Positions 1 through 8,652 of a DNA stretch of 64,000 nucleotides are shown one piece after another; the stretch's first letter is position 1, and every line of letters begins with the position of its first letter. The stretch lies in contig NZ_JABBNT010000001.1 in NCBI RefSeq assembly GCF_012926505.1, forward strand, positions 558,001 to 622,000, given 5' to 3'. This DNA is from Pacificispira spongiicola (GTDB lineage: Bacteria > Pseudomonadota > Alphaproteobacteria > UBA8366 > Aestuariispiraceae). The notes below the pieces were generated by a model that was not told where the DNA came from, searched no databases, and saw only the letters and a list, made by a program, of their open reading frames with translations. A program made the position numbers and the translations under genes.

Positions 1-825
1 TCGTCCTTCGCCATGACGGAACCGCATCCCGGCGGCGGGTCCGATCCCGGCATGATGCTGACCACGGCGACGAAGAAGGGCGATAAATACGTCATCCGCG
101 GGCGCAAATGGTTCATCACGGGCGCGGAGGATGCATCGCATTTCATCCTGATGGCCCGCACGTCCGACGATCCCCGGCGCGGCCTGACGGCCTTCCTGCA
201 TCACCGGGACGAGCCGGGCTGGCGCATCGACCGGCGCATCCCGATCATGGGACCGGAGGAACATGGCGGTCATTGCGAAATCGTCTACGAGGATATGGAA
301 CTGCCGGCGGATCGGATCATCCTGGGCGAGGGCATGGGGTTGAAGATTACCCAGATGCGTCTGGGTCCGGCGCGTTTGACGCATTGCATGCGCTGGCTGG
401 GACTGGCGAAGCGATGCCTGGAAATCGCGCAGGAATACGCGCAAAACCGACATGGATTCGGCGTTCGGCTGTCCGACCGCGAGAGCATTCAAATCAAGAT
501 GGGCGACATCGCGATGGGGATCGAGGTCGGGCGCCTGCTGGTTATGAAAGCCGCCTGGGAACTGGATCGCGGCAGCTTCGCCCGCAAGGAGGTTTCCATG
601 GCGAAGATCCATGTTGCGAACCTGCTGCACAAGGCGGCGGATACCGCCATCCAGATCAACGGCGCGCGTGGCTATTCCCAGGACACGGTGCTGGAATGGA
701 TTTACCGATACGCCCGTCAGGCGCGGCTGGTCGACGGCGCGGATGAGGTTCATCAGATGGTGTTGAACCGACACCTGACGGATCAGAAACGAGATTTCTG
801 GAAGTGGGAGCCCGCAGAGGCATGA
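1..825 (+). CDS. Acyl-CoA dehydrogenase, ACAD10/11-like (5' truncated by window)
   Basis: The 3' part of an acyl-CoA dehydrogenase; the reading frame is open at base 1, so the N-terminal domain lies outside the window. Visible are the FAD/substrate loop MTEPHPGGGSDPG, the middle beta-domain (KWFITGAED) and the C-terminal helical domain with INGARGYSQD. The segment DGADEVHQM near the end is typical of the ACAD10/11 group. The stop overlaps the start of the downstream phosphotransferase (ATGA), so the two are translationally coupled. In mammals the same two domains are fused as ACAD10/ACAD11, and in Pseudomonas levulinate catabolism a similar kinase and dehydrogenase pair handles 4-hydroxyacyl-CoAs. 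The substrate here is inferred, not shown. Confidence 0.9.
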   Translation, partial: SSFAMTEPHPGGGSDPGMMLTTATKKGDKYVIRGRKWFITGAEDASHFILMARTSDDPRRGLTAFLHHRDEPGWRIDRRIPIMGPEEHGGHCEIVYEDMELPADRIILGEGMGLKITQMRLGPARLTHCMRWLGLAKRCLEIAQEYAQNRHGFGVRLSDRESIQIKMGDIAMGIEVGRLLVMKAAWELDRGSFARKEVSMAKIHVANLLHKAADTAIQINGARGYSQDTVLEWIYRYARQARLVDGADEVHQMVLNRHLTDQKRDFWKWEPAEA

Positions 826-1835
826 GCGATTTGGACCTTCCCGCGCTCGACACATGGCTGACCGCGAAGCTGCCCGGTGAAAGCGGCCTGTCCGTTGAAC
901 GGATCGGCGGCGGTCAATCCAACCCGACATGGTTCGTAACATTCGGGTCGGCGAAATTGGTTCTCAGGAAGAAGCCGGCCGGGCCGATCCTGAAGGGCGC
1001 GCATGCGATCGAACGCGAATTCCGGGTCCAGAAAGCCCTAGAAGCCACCAATGTTCCCGTCCCGAAAGTCCTTTGGCTGGAGGAAGACGACAGCATCCTG
1101 GGCACGCCGTTCTATGTCATGGAACGATTGGACGGCCGGGTTTTTTCCGATTGCCGCCTGCCCGGCATGCCTCCGGAAGACCGCAAGGCGATCTATCTGG
1201 AAATGGCCCGAACCCTGGCGAAACTGCATGCCGTCCGGCCCGATACCGTCGGACTGGGCGATTACGGCAGGCCCGGCAACTATTTCGAACGCCAGATCAG
1301 CCGGTGGAGCCGTCAATATGCGGACTCCACCGGACCGCGCATCCCGGCGCTCGACCGGCTGGTCGAGTGGCTGCCCGCCCATATCCCGGCGGACGATGGG
1401 GCGGTTTCGATTGCCCACGGCGATTTCCGGCTGGGGAACCTGATGTTCCATCCGACCGAACCGCGCGTCATCGCGGTCCTGGATTGGGAGCTATCGACCC
1501 TGGGCCACCCGCTGGCGGATGTCGGGTTTTGCGTCATGCCCTGGCATTCTAGCCCAGACGAGTACGGCGGTATCCTTGGCACCGACTGGCAGGAGAACGG
1601 TATTCCGACGCGCGACGACTTTCTGACGGAATACTACGCCCACGCTATACCGACGGAACCGCTGTTGCCGTTCCATGTCGCCTTCGCATTGTTCCGGTTT
1701 TCCGTGATCTTCGTCGGGATCGCCGACCGCGCCCGTGCTGGTAATGCGGCATCGGCGGAGGCCGCATCTCTGGCCCCACTCGCGGAACGGTTCGCGATCC
1801 GGGCCGCGCAAGCAGCAGACATTGACGTCAGCTAA
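822..1835 (+). CDS. APH-family phosphotransferase, ACAD10/11-partner type
   Basis: A 337-residue aminoglycoside-phosphotransferase-fold kinase. The catalytic loop is HGDFRLGNLMF (Asp201, Asn206) and the metal-binding motif is DWE (Asp221). The start is the ATG at 822, which overlaps the TGA of the acyl-CoA dehydrogenase. Members beside ACAD11-type dehydrogenases phosphorylate the 4-hydroxyl of 4-hydroxyacyl-CoAs (LvaA in levulinate use), so antibiotic resistance is unlikely. Its TAA stop overlaps the TAG of the convergent chrR gene at 1832-1835. Confidence 0.88.
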   Translation: MSDLDLPALDTWLTAKLPGESGLSVERIGGGQSNPTWFVTFGSAKLVLRKKPAGPILKGAHAIEREFRVQKALEATNVPVPKVLWLEEDDSILGTPFYVMERLDGRVFSDCRLPGMPPEDRKAIYLEMARTLAKLHAVRPDTVGLGDYGRPGNYFERQISRWSRQYADSTGPRIPALDRLVEWLPAHIPADDGAVSIAHGDFRLGNLMFHPTEPRVIAVLDWELSTLGHPLADVGFCVMPWHSSPDEYGGILGTDWQENGIPTRDDFLTEYYAHAIPTEPLLPFHVAFALFRFSVIFVGIADRARAGNAASAEAASLAPLAERFAIRAAQAADIDVS

Positions 1836-2488
1836 ATTCCGATAAACGGCTGAACCAGCCTGAAGGCAAGATTCCGGAACTTCAAGGGGGCGTCCGTCAC
1901 CGCAAGGCAGATGCAGTCGCGGTCCTTTTCCGCATGCGGTTGGTGCAGGACCGTTTCGTCCGCTTCCTGAAAATCGCCCGCCGCATAAATCCCGGTCGAA
2001 TCGCGGAAGGCCCCCTGAAGCACGAGCGTCACTTCTTCGCCCCTGTGGGTATGTTCCGGCACCGGTCGTCCCGCCGCGACGCAGAGCAGCCGCGCCGTCG
2101 ATTGATCCGCCGTCGGGATCAGTAGCTGGCGAACCCCCAATCCCATATTCTGCCAGGGCAGCGCATCGACCGATCCACCGACATAGCTGCGCAACGGTTC
2201 CGGCAAGTCGATCTTGCCTGCATGTCCCGCGATTGCAGGCATGCTGTCTGCTTCATCTTCTTCGGATTCCAGACGCGCCCACAGGGCATCGAATGAGTTG
2301 TCGGCCAGGGTCGCGGGTTCCGCCGCGTCCATCATGCCGCCGCCCATGGCTTCCAGTCGCGCAACCGTATTCCGGCATTTCGGGCACAGCGCCAGATGCG
2401 TCGCGACGGCAAGGCTCCAAGATTCGCCGAGGCCGCCGGAAACGTAATCCAACAACCGTTCTTCGCTGGGATGATGGTCGATACTCAC
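1832..2488 (-). CDS. chrR: ChrR-type zinc anti-sigma factor with cupin domain
   Basis: A 218-residue protein that should hold RpoE inactive until singlet oxygen or organic peroxide releases it. The N-terminal anti-sigma domain shows the zinc set His6, His31, Cys35, Cys38 (HLALCPKC). The C-terminal cupin-like domain has PEHTHRGEE (His146, His148, Glu151/152) and a later His (His182), matching the second metal site of Rhodobacter ChrR. Its start overlaps the rpoE stop by 4 nt (ATGA), giving the classical rpoE-chrR operon. Confidence 0.93.
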   Translation of the reverse strand: MSIDHHPSEERLLDYVSGGLGESWSLAVATHLALCPKCRNTVARLEAMGGGMMDAAEPATLADNSFDALWARLESEEDEADSMPAIAGHAGKIDLPEPLRSYVGGSVDALPWQNMGLGVRQLLIPTADQSTARLLCVAAGRPVPEHTHRGEEVTLVLQGAFRDSTGIYAAGDFQEADETVLHQPHAEKDRDCICLAVTDAPLKFRNLAFRLVQPFIGI

Positions 2489-3072
2489 ACGCTTTCTCCA
2501 AGTCCGGATCGGATGCGCTGAAACGCCAATCGGATCCGGGATTTCACGGTCCCAAGCGGCAGCCCGAGTTCAGAGGCGATCTCGGAATGCGGCTTCTCTT
2601 CATAAAAGGCCAAGGTCATAACGGCTTTCTGATCCGGCGGCAGGGCATCGAAGGCCTCGCGGACCAAATCCGCTTCCTGAGCCACCGACAGGACCTCGAA
2701 GCCGTCGGGTTCCGGGTCCGGCACAAACATCGGATCATTGAAATCCGGCTGCGGTCGTTTCTCTTTACGCAGGAAATCGACGCGCAGATTTCGGCCGATC
2801 GAAAAAATCCAGGTGGACGCCTTCGCTTTTGCCGGGTCGAACTGATCCGCCTTTCGCCAAACCTTCACCATGGTTTCCTGAACGATTTCTTCCGCCGCCG
2901 CCGGGTCCAAGCCACCGCGCATGAAGAATGTCTTCAGCCGTGGTGCGAAATGATCGAACAGCGCGCGAAAGGCGGCGCGGTCGCGCTTGCGCGCGATGGC
3001 AACGATCAAGTCTTCAAACTCGTCCAACACGGACTCCCGATCTTTATCGACGACCCGCCGCGCCAGCCGCAT
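2485..3072 (-). CDS. rpoE: RpoE/SigE-type ECF RNA polymerase sigma factor
   Basis: Region 2 (VQETMVKVWRKADQFD, STWIFSIGRNLRVDFLR) and region 4 (LPPDQKAVMTLAFYEE, GLPLGTVKSRIRLAF) are complete, as in group ECF11 sigma factors that pair with ChrR. The frame stays open to 3255, but a sigma-E-like promoter at 3189-3218 lies inside that extension, so a start downstream of it is required. ATG at 3072 is given (195 aa). GTG 3030 or TTG 3027, the latter with a GGGAG six bases upstream, would give the more usual 180 aa and is a real alternative. Confidence 0.88.
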   Translation of the reverse strand: MRLARRVVDKDRESVLDEFEDLIVAIARKRDRAAFRALFDHFAPRLKTFFMRGGLDPAAAEEIVQETMVKVWRKADQFDPAKAKASTWIFSIGRNLRVDFLRKEKRPQPDFNDPMFVPDPEPDGFEVLSVAQEADLVREAFDALPPDQKAVMTLAFYEEKPHSEIASELGLPLGTVKSRIRLAFQRIRSGLGESV

Positions 3073-3188
3073 CGGGGCGACAGCGGCGACCGCCCCCTCA
3101 ACCCCCGATCCTTTTCGATGCGGGGATGTAGGTCGTTCGGAGACCGGCGCGGCCTCCCGTTCGATTACGAAACATCCGTCCATATCAT

Positions 3189-3218
3189 CCGATACGAACC
3201 GGTGTGGTTTCCGGATCA
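3189..3218 (-). promoter_or_regulatory. Sigma-E (RpoE)-type promoter for rpoE-chrR
   Basis: On the minus strand TGATCC (3218-3213) is followed by an 18-nt spacer and TATCGG (3194-3189). TGATCC with about 18 nt to a TA-rich -10 is the form known for Rhodobacter RpoE targets. The implied transcript starts near 3183, about 110 nt before the proposed rpoE ATG, and fits autoregulation. Confidence 0.65.
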
Positions 3219-3247
3219 CTCTTTCCGTATTTCGCGGCACCTTCAAG

Positions 3248-3277
3248 TGATCCAACGCGAAAATCGACCCGTACCAA
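3248..3277 (+). promoter_or_regulatory. Sigma-E-type promoter for the FAD oxidoreductase/DUF1365/methyltransferase operon
   Basis: TGATCC at 3248-3253, an 18-nt spacer, then TACCAA at 3272-3277. A transcript starting near 3284 would carry the AGGAG at 3297-3301 and the GTG start at 3313. It is divergent from the rpoE promoter. Confidence 0.65.
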
Positions 3278-3312
3278 GAACGAAACTTGCCCGATCAGGA
3301 GTTTGTGAAACA

Positions 3313-4662
3313 GTGTCCGCTGGCCATCCCCCCCCGAAGTCCCATTACAAGATCGCCGTGGTCGGAACCGGCATTGCCGGTATGTCCGCGACCTGGCTGC
3401 TGAACCAGGGCCATGACGTCACCGTCTACGAAAAGGAGCCCCGGATCGGCGGTCACTCGAATACGGTGGAAGCATCCCTATCGTCGGAAAAGCTGCCGGT
3501 GGATACCGGCTTCATCGTCTATAACGAGCGTAATTATCCCAACCTGACGGCATTGTTCGCGCATCTCGGCGTCGATACGGATGCAAGCGACATGTCCTTC
3601 GCGGCCTCCGTCGATGGCGGGGGACTGGAATATTCCGGGTCTGACATCAATGGGCTTATCGGGCAACGAACGAACGTCCTTCGTCCCCGTTTCTGGCGCA
3701 TGGTGCGCGACCTGCTGCATTTCTATAAAAACGCCCCCGCCTTCCTGAACGAACCGGACGACGGGATGAGCCTCGGCGACTACCTGGACCGACACGGTTA
3801 TTCGGACGCGTTCATATCCGATCACCTGCTGCCTATCGGGGCGGCGATATGGTCGACCTCCGCGCTTGAAATGCGGGCCTATCCGGCGAAGGCCTTCATC
3901 CGCTTCTTCGTCAGTCACGGATTGTTCGAACTGGTCGACCGTCCGCAATGGCGGACCGTCACCGGCGGATCGCGCCGCTATGTCGAAAAACTGACGGAAT
4001 CCTACCGCGACCGCATCCGCTTTGACGCCGCCGTAAAAGTCCTTCGGCATCCGGATCATGTGGAAATCCATGACAGCCGGGGACAGGTAGACCGGTTCGA
4101 CGCCGTCGTCCTGGCCAGTCATGCGGATGAAAGCCTGCGTCTGCTGGGGGACGCGGACGACCGGGAACGGGCGCTCCTCGGCCCCTGGCGATATACGAAG
4201 AACCGGGCCGTCCTGCACAGCGATACATCCCTGATGCCGAAACGCCGGAATATCTGGTCCAGTTGGAATTTCCTGGAAGACTCGCGCGACCAGGCCGACG
4301 CGCCGATCTGCGTCACCTATTGGATGAACCGCCTGCAATCCCTGCCGTCGTCGAAACAGTTCTTCGTCACATTGAACCCCAATCACGAACCGCAATCGGA
4401 TTCGATCCTGTACGAAACGGAATACGAGCATCCTTTCTTCGACACCGCAGCCTTGAAAACACAATCGCGCCTTTGGTCCCTGCAGGGACACCGGCGGACC
4501 TGGTATTGCGGCAGCTATTTCGGTTATGGCTTCCATGAAGACGCGCTTCAATCGGGACTGGCTGCCGCCGAACAATTGGGCGGACTGCGCCGTCCCTGGC
4601 AGGTGGCGGACGAGAACGGCCGTATCCATGTCACGACAATCGAACGGGCGGCGGCGGAATGA
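3313..4662 (+). CDS. NAD(P)/FAD-dependent oxidoreductase, flavin amine oxidase-like (COG2907 type)
   Basis: A 449-residue flavoprotein with an N-terminal FAD Rossmann motif (KIAVVGTGIAGMSA, then YEKEPRIGGHSNT). This family is usually encoded next to DUF1365 and a cyclopropane-fatty-acid-synthase-like methyltransferase, as here. The corresponding gene set belongs to the RpoE regulon of Rhodobacter sphaeroides and is tied to unusual membrane fatty acids. GTG 3313 was chosen because AGGAG lies 11 nt upstream and the frame further upstream runs antisense through rpoE. The stop overlaps the next start (ATGA). Confidence 0.88.
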   Translation: MSAGHPPPKSHYKIAVVGTGIAGMSATWLLNQGHDVTVYEKEPRIGGHSNTVEASLSSEKLPVDTGFIVYNERNYPNLTALFAHLGVDTDASDMSFAASVDGGGLEYSGSDINGLIGQRTNVLRPRFWRMVRDLLHFYKNAPAFLNEPDDGMSLGDYLDRHGYSDAFISDHLLPIGAAIWSTSALEMRAYPAKAFIRFFVSHGLFELVDRPQWRTVTGGSRRYVEKLTESYRDRIRFDAAVKVLRHPDHVEIHDSRGQVDRFDAVVLASHADESLRLLGDADDRERALLGPWRYTKNRAVLHSDTSLMPKRRNIWSSWNFLEDSRDQADAPICVTYWMNRLQSLPSSKQFFVTLNPNHEPQSDSILYETEYEHPFFDTAALKTQSRLWSLQGHRRTWYCGSYFGYGFHEDALQSGLAAAEQLGGLRRPWQVADENGRIHVTTIERAAAE

Positions 4663-5450
4663 CATTCGCATCGGCACTCTATGAAGGTCGGGTCGTCCAT
4701 ACGCGCCATCGCCCGCGCGCGCATCGCCTTTCCTATTCCGTCTTTTCGATGTTGATCGATTTGGACGAGCTTCCGGTCCTCGACCGCGGCATGCCGTTCT
4801 TCGGCTACAACCGGTCCGCGCCGATCAGTTTCTTCGATCGCGATCACGGACCGGCGGATGGCGGGTCGCTGAAGGCCTGGGCCATGGATCGCCTGAAAGA
4901 CGCGGGAATCGATTTCGACGGCGGACCGATCCTGTTGCTCTGCTACCCCCGCATCGCGGGCTATGTCTTCAATCCGTTGAGCGTCTATTTCTGCTATCGC
5001 CGATCCGGGGAATTGGCGGCGATCCTGTATGAGGTCTGCAACACGTTCAAGGAACGCCATACCTATGTGATCCCCGTATCCAGCGATAGGCAGGGATCGG
5101 TCCGCCAGACCTGCGACAAGGCGCTGTACGTGTCGCCTTTCATCGGGATGGAGGCGACCTACCGCTTCCGCATCACCCCACCCGGTGAGGCGATCGGCAT
5201 CCATATCCGGCAGGAGGACGCGGCCGGGCCGTTCCTGTATGCGGGATTTGCGGGCAAGCGGCGGGCGCTGACGAAATGGTCCGCGGTCGGGCTATTGGCG
5301 CGGTTCCCCTTCATGACAGTGAAGATAATGGCGGCCATTCATTGGGAGGCCCTGAAACTGTGGCTGAAGGGCATGCCCGTTTTCGCCCATGTCCCGGCGG
5401 CATCGCCGGTCCAGGCCAGTTTCCAACAAAAACCGACCAACGGGGTTTGA
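4659..5450 (+). CDS. DUF1365 family protein
   Basis: A 263-residue DUF1365 protein, beginning ALYEGRVVHTRHRPRAHRLSYSVF with the His-rich N-terminal block of the family, and a central FNPLSVYFCY segment. Its biochemical role is not established. It almost always sits between an FAD amine-oxidase-like protein and a CFA-type methyltransferase, so a part in modified fatty-acid formation is inferred. Its ATG lies within the stop of the upstream gene. Confidence 0.88.
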   Translation: MTFASALYEGRVVHTRHRPRAHRLSYSVFSMLIDLDELPVLDRGMPFFGYNRSAPISFFDRDHGPADGGSLKAWAMDRLKDAGIDFDGGPILLLCYPRIAGYVFNPLSVYFCYRRSGELAAILYEVCNTFKERHTYVIPVSSDRQGSVRQTCDKALYVSPFIGMEATYRFRITPPGEAIGIHIRQEDAAGPFLYAGFAGKRRALTKWSAVGLLARFPFMTVKIMAAIHWEALKLWLKGMPVFAHVPAASPVQASFQQKPTNGV

Positions 5451-5456
5451 TCGACC

Positions 5457-6689
5457 ATGGAAGACACCTTTACGAACTTGGCGACACCGAATGCGCGGCG
5501 GACATCGGTAGCGAAACCGTCCGGCCTTCGGGAAATGCTGTTGGCCCGTGGCTTGAAGAACATCGAAACCGGCCGCCTGACCGTCGATTTCCCGTCCGGT
5601 GCGCGCCTTCACGTTGCCGGGAAACAGCAAGGGCCGGATGCCATGCTGTCGATCGCCGACAATCGCGCCGTAACCCGATTGTTGACGGCGGGCGATTTGG
5701 GCTTTGCCGAGGGATACATGGCCGGCGAATGGGACACGCCGGATTTGAAGGTCTTGCTGGACTTAGGGCTCCGGAACGAGGCGGCTTTCGCCGGATCGGT
5801 ACGCCGGATCGGTGCTCTTGAGCTCGTGAACCGCCTGCGCCATCGGCTGCGCGCCAACAGCCGTCGCGGCAGCCGCCGTAACATTGCGGCCCATTACGAC
5901 CTGGGGAACGATTTCTATACCCCATGGCTGGATCAGACGATGTCCTATTCATCGGCGATATTCGAGGATATGGACGAACCGATGGAAATCGCCCAGCAGC
6001 GTAAATATGCGCGCATGGCCGAAATGCTGGACCTGCAAGACGGCGACCATATCCTGGAAATCGGCTGTGGTTGGGGCGGGTTCGCGGAATATGCGGCTCG
6101 AAACCATGGATGCCGCGTAACCGGCTTGACGCTGTCCCATGAACAGGCGCGTTACAGCCGCGACCGCATGATCCTGAACGGCTTGTCCGACCAGGTCGAA
6201 ATCCGGTTGCAGGATTATCGCGACGTCGATGGGCGTTTCGACAAGATCGCCTCCATCGAAATGTTCGAAGCGGTCGGTCAGGCCTATTGGCCCGTCTATT
6301 TCGGCACGCTGAAGGCCCGTCTGAAACCGGGGGGCAAGGCGGCGTTGCAGAGCATCACCATCGCCGATGACGGTTTCGATGCCTATCGCGCATCGCCGGA
6401 CTTCATCCAGCGCTATATCTTCCCCGGCGGCATGCTGCCGTCGCCGAAGGTTTTCGGGGAGGCCGTGGCGCAATCCGGGCTGACCCTGTCGGACTCCTTC
6501 TTCTTCGGCCCGTCCTATGCCGAAACCCTGCGCCGCTGGGACCGCGACTTCACCGCCCAATGGTCGGCCATCCGAAAGTTGGGGTTCGACGAACGGTTCC
6601 GCCGCATGTGGCATTATTATCTGAAATACTGCGAGGTCGGGTTCGACGCCGGTCGGATCGACGTCGGTCAATTCGTCCTGGAACGATGA
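5457..6689 (+). CDS. Cyclopropane-fatty-acid-synthase-type SAM methyltransferase
   Basis: A 410-residue SAM-dependent methyltransferase of the CFA synthase family. The SAM-binding motif ILEIGCGWGGFAEYA is intact, as are the upstream AAHYDLGNDFY and MSYSSAIF segments. It should transfer a methyl(ene) group to unsaturated acyl chains of membrane phospholipids. Together with the flavoprotein and DUF1365 it may make cyclopropane or methylated/furan-type acyl chains as a singlet-oxygen defence. The stop overlaps the MFS start (ATGA, 6686-6689). Confidence 0.9.
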   Translation: MEDTFTNLATPNARRTSVAKPSGLREMLLARGLKNIETGRLTVDFPSGARLHVAGKQQGPDAMLSIADNRAVTRLLTAGDLGFAEGYMAGEWDTPDLKVLLDLGLRNEAAFAGSVRRIGALELVNRLRHRLRANSRRGSRRNIAAHYDLGNDFYTPWLDQTMSYSSAIFEDMDEPMEIAQQRKYARMAEMLDLQDGDHILEIGCGWGGFAEYAARNHGCRVTGLTLSHEQARYSRDRMILNGLSDQVEIRLQDYRDVDGRFDKIASIEMFEAVGQAYWPVYFGTLKARLKPGGKAALQSITIADDGFDAYRASPDFIQRYIFPGGMLPSPKVFGEAVAQSGLTLSDSFFFGPSYAETLRRWDRDFTAQWSAIRKLGFDERFRRMWHYYLKYCEVGFDAGRIDVGQFVLER

Positions 6690-8080
6690 CACAGACGGCG
6701 GCACACTCCACCCTGCTTCGGCGCATCCTGGTGCCCTATGCGTTGCCGGGTTTCGCGATCGCATTGCCGACCATTCCAGTCTATATCGCGCTGCCCTCCC
6801 TTTACGGCATCGATCAGGGATTGGGGCTTGCGGCGGTCGGGGCCGTTCTGCTGATCGCTCGCGCCTTCGACACGGTCACGGACCCGATTATCGGGGCGCT
6901 CAGCGACCGTAGCAGTATCGGTCGGATGCGCCGGAAACCTTGGATCGCGGTCGGATCGGTTATCGCAGGGATCGGTCTTTGGAACGTCCTGGCACCCGAT
7001 CCCGGGGACGGGCTGGCATATTTGCTGTTTTGGTCCATCGTCCTCTATACCGGTTGGACCATGGTTGCGGTCCCCTATCTGGCCTGGGGCGCGGAACTGA
7101 CCGAAAACTACCGCGACCGGGCACGTGTCACCTCCTGGCGGGAGGGGGCGGGACTTCTGGGTATCATCGGCGCCAGCGCCCTGTCGGCGGCGATCGTTAA
7201 TGCCGGCGGAACCAACGGCATGGCGCTGCAAGCCGTGGTTTTAGCCACCGTGACCGTCGGCGCGATTTTCTTGACCGCTGCGTTGGCCTTCGTGCCGGAT
7301 GACGCCGCGCCGTCGGGAATGGAACAGCCGCTTTCCGAAATGCGGCGTGGCCTGCACCGACTGTTCAAGAATAGGCTATTTCTGCGCCTGTTGACCGCGT
7401 GGTTCATGAACGGATTGGCAAATGGCATTCCCGCCGCGCTGTTCATGGTCTATCTGGAATTCGGTCTGGGTGCGACGGCCTCGGAAAGCACAGTGCTGAT
7501 CCTGATCTATTTCGCCGCCGCCGTTGCCGGAATTCCTCTGTGGCTTTGGCTGACCCGTCGTTTCGACAAACATCGAATCTGGTGCGGCGCGATGGCGATG
7601 GCCAGCCTCGCCTTCCTGTGCGTGCCCCTATTACCCGACGGGGCGATCCTGGGATTCGCCGCGATCTGCCTTTTGACCGGCGCGGCGTTCGGTGCGGATC
7701 TCGCCCTGCCGCCCGCCATTCAAGCCGATGTCGCGGACTACGACCGGTTGCGCACCGGATACCGGCGGGAAGGTCTGATCTTCGCCTTCTGGGGCATGGG
7801 GACGAAACTCGCGCTCGCGGGGTCGGCGGGGATCGCGCTTCCCGGCGTGGTCTGGTTGGGTTTCGACCCTGAGGCACCGACGGCATCGGGGCTAACGGCG
7901 CTGGTTGCGGTCTACGCGGTCCTGCCGGTCGCGATCAAACTCCTGACCACCGCCTTCATGTGGGGCTTCCCGCTGGGCGCGGTCCGGCACGGCACCGTGC
8001 AACGGCGGCTCGCCGCCCTCTCCCGACACTCAACCCGGAGGATGCCGCCATGTGGCAGCGCCTATTCGCCCTGTTCGTAA
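6686..8080 (+). CDS. MFS transporter, GPH/MelB-like
   Basis: A 464-residue membrane protein with about 12 hydrophobic segments. The cytoplasmic-loop signature PIIGALSDRSSIGRMRRKPWI is that of the glycoside-pentoside-hexuronide (MelB) family. The start is the ATG at 6686, coupled to the methyltransferase stop. The substrate is unknown; placement in a lipid-modification operon suggests a lipid, precursor or breakdown product rather than a sugar. The 3' end overlaps the lipoprotein gene by 31 nt. Confidence 0.85.
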   Translation: MTQTAAHSTLLRRILVPYALPGFAIALPTIPVYIALPSLYGIDQGLGLAAVGAVLLIARAFDTVTDPIIGALSDRSSIGRMRRKPWIAVGSVIAGIGLWNVLAPDPGDGLAYLLFWSIVLYTGWTMVAVPYLAWGAELTENYRDRARVTSWREGAGLLGIIGASALSAAIVNAGGTNGMALQAVVLATVTVGAIFLTAALAFVPDDAAPSGMEQPLSEMRRGLHRLFKNRLFLRLLTAWFMNGLANGIPAALFMVYLEFGLGATASESTVLILIYFAAAVAGIPLWLWLTRRFDKHRIWCGAMAMASLAFLCVPLLPDGAILGFAAICLLTGAAFGADLALPPAIQADVADYDRLRTGYRREGLIFAFWGMGTKLALAGSAGIALPGVVWLGFDPEAPTASGLTALVAVYAVLPVAIKLLTTAFMWGFPLGAVRHGTVQRRLAALSRHSTRRMPPCGSAYSPCS

Positions 8081-8652
8081 CGGTCCTGGCAGTGAATGGA
8101 TGTTCGACAATGAAACCGACAGATTTTGAAAACACCACCCCGAAGCTGGCCATTGAAGACTATTTCAACGGCCGCGTAGAAGCCTATGGCCTATTCGAAG
8201 ACCGGTTCGGAACATTGCGCCGTCAATTCACGGTGACGATAGACGGGACCTGGGACGGCGATGTTCTGGTCCTGGACGAACGATTTACCTATTCCGACGG
8301 GGAAAAGGATCGGCGGGTCTGGACGATCCGCAAGAAAGGCCCGCATCTCTATGAAGGATCGGCCGACGATATTATCGGCACGGCGATCGGGGAATCCTAT
8401 GGCAACGCCCTGAACTGGCGCTATACCATGGACCTGAAAGTGGGCGACGGCAGCCTGCGCGTCCGGTTCGACGATTGGATGTTCCTGTTGACCCAGGACG
8501 TCATGATGAACCGGGCGACCGTATCGAAATTCGGTATCGAGATCGGAACGGTGACCCTGGCCTTCGTCAAGCGGTCGAATGCACTGGACAGCGCCGTCAA
8601 CGATGACGAACGCCAACCTTCCGGCGTATCCGCGATAACAGCCAGCCGATAA
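8050..8652 (+). CDS. DUF3833 family putative lipoprotein
   Basis: A 200-residue protein with a short signal sequence ending in a lipobox-like VNGC (Cys19), so probably membrane anchored. The body (PKLAIEDYFNGRVEAYGLFEDRFG, later WTIRKKGPHLYEG) matches DUF3833, a family regularly found with CFA-type methyltransferase clusters. The start at ATG 8050 gives a proper signal peptide and lies inside the MFS gene. Its 3' end overlaps the convergent SnoaL-like gene by 56 nt. Confidence 0.83.
   Translation: MWQRLFALFVTVLAVNGCSTMKPTDFENTTPKLAIEDYFNGRVEAYGLFEDRFGTLRRQFTVTIDGTWDGDVLVLDERFTYSDGEKDRRVWTIRKKGPHLYEGSADDIIGTAIGESYGNALNWRYTMDLKVGDGSLRVRFDDWMFLLTQDVMMNRATVSKFGIEIGTVTLAFVKRSNALDSAVNDDERQPSGVSAITASR

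Noticed and set aside
822-1835. Aminoglycoside resistance gene.
   Set aside because: The fold matches, but coupling to an ACAD11-like dehydrogenase points to acyl-CoA metabolism.
2233-3312. A long in-frame extension upstream of the FAD oxidoreductase on the plus strand.
   Set aside because: It runs antisense through chrR and rpoE, has no ribosome-binding site, and GTG 3313 with AGGAG fits the promoter and the Rossmann start.
3478-4677. A 399-codon open frame on the minus strand.
   Set aside because: It is the complement of the FAD oxidoreductase gene; no recognisable domain, and typical of GC-rich shadows.
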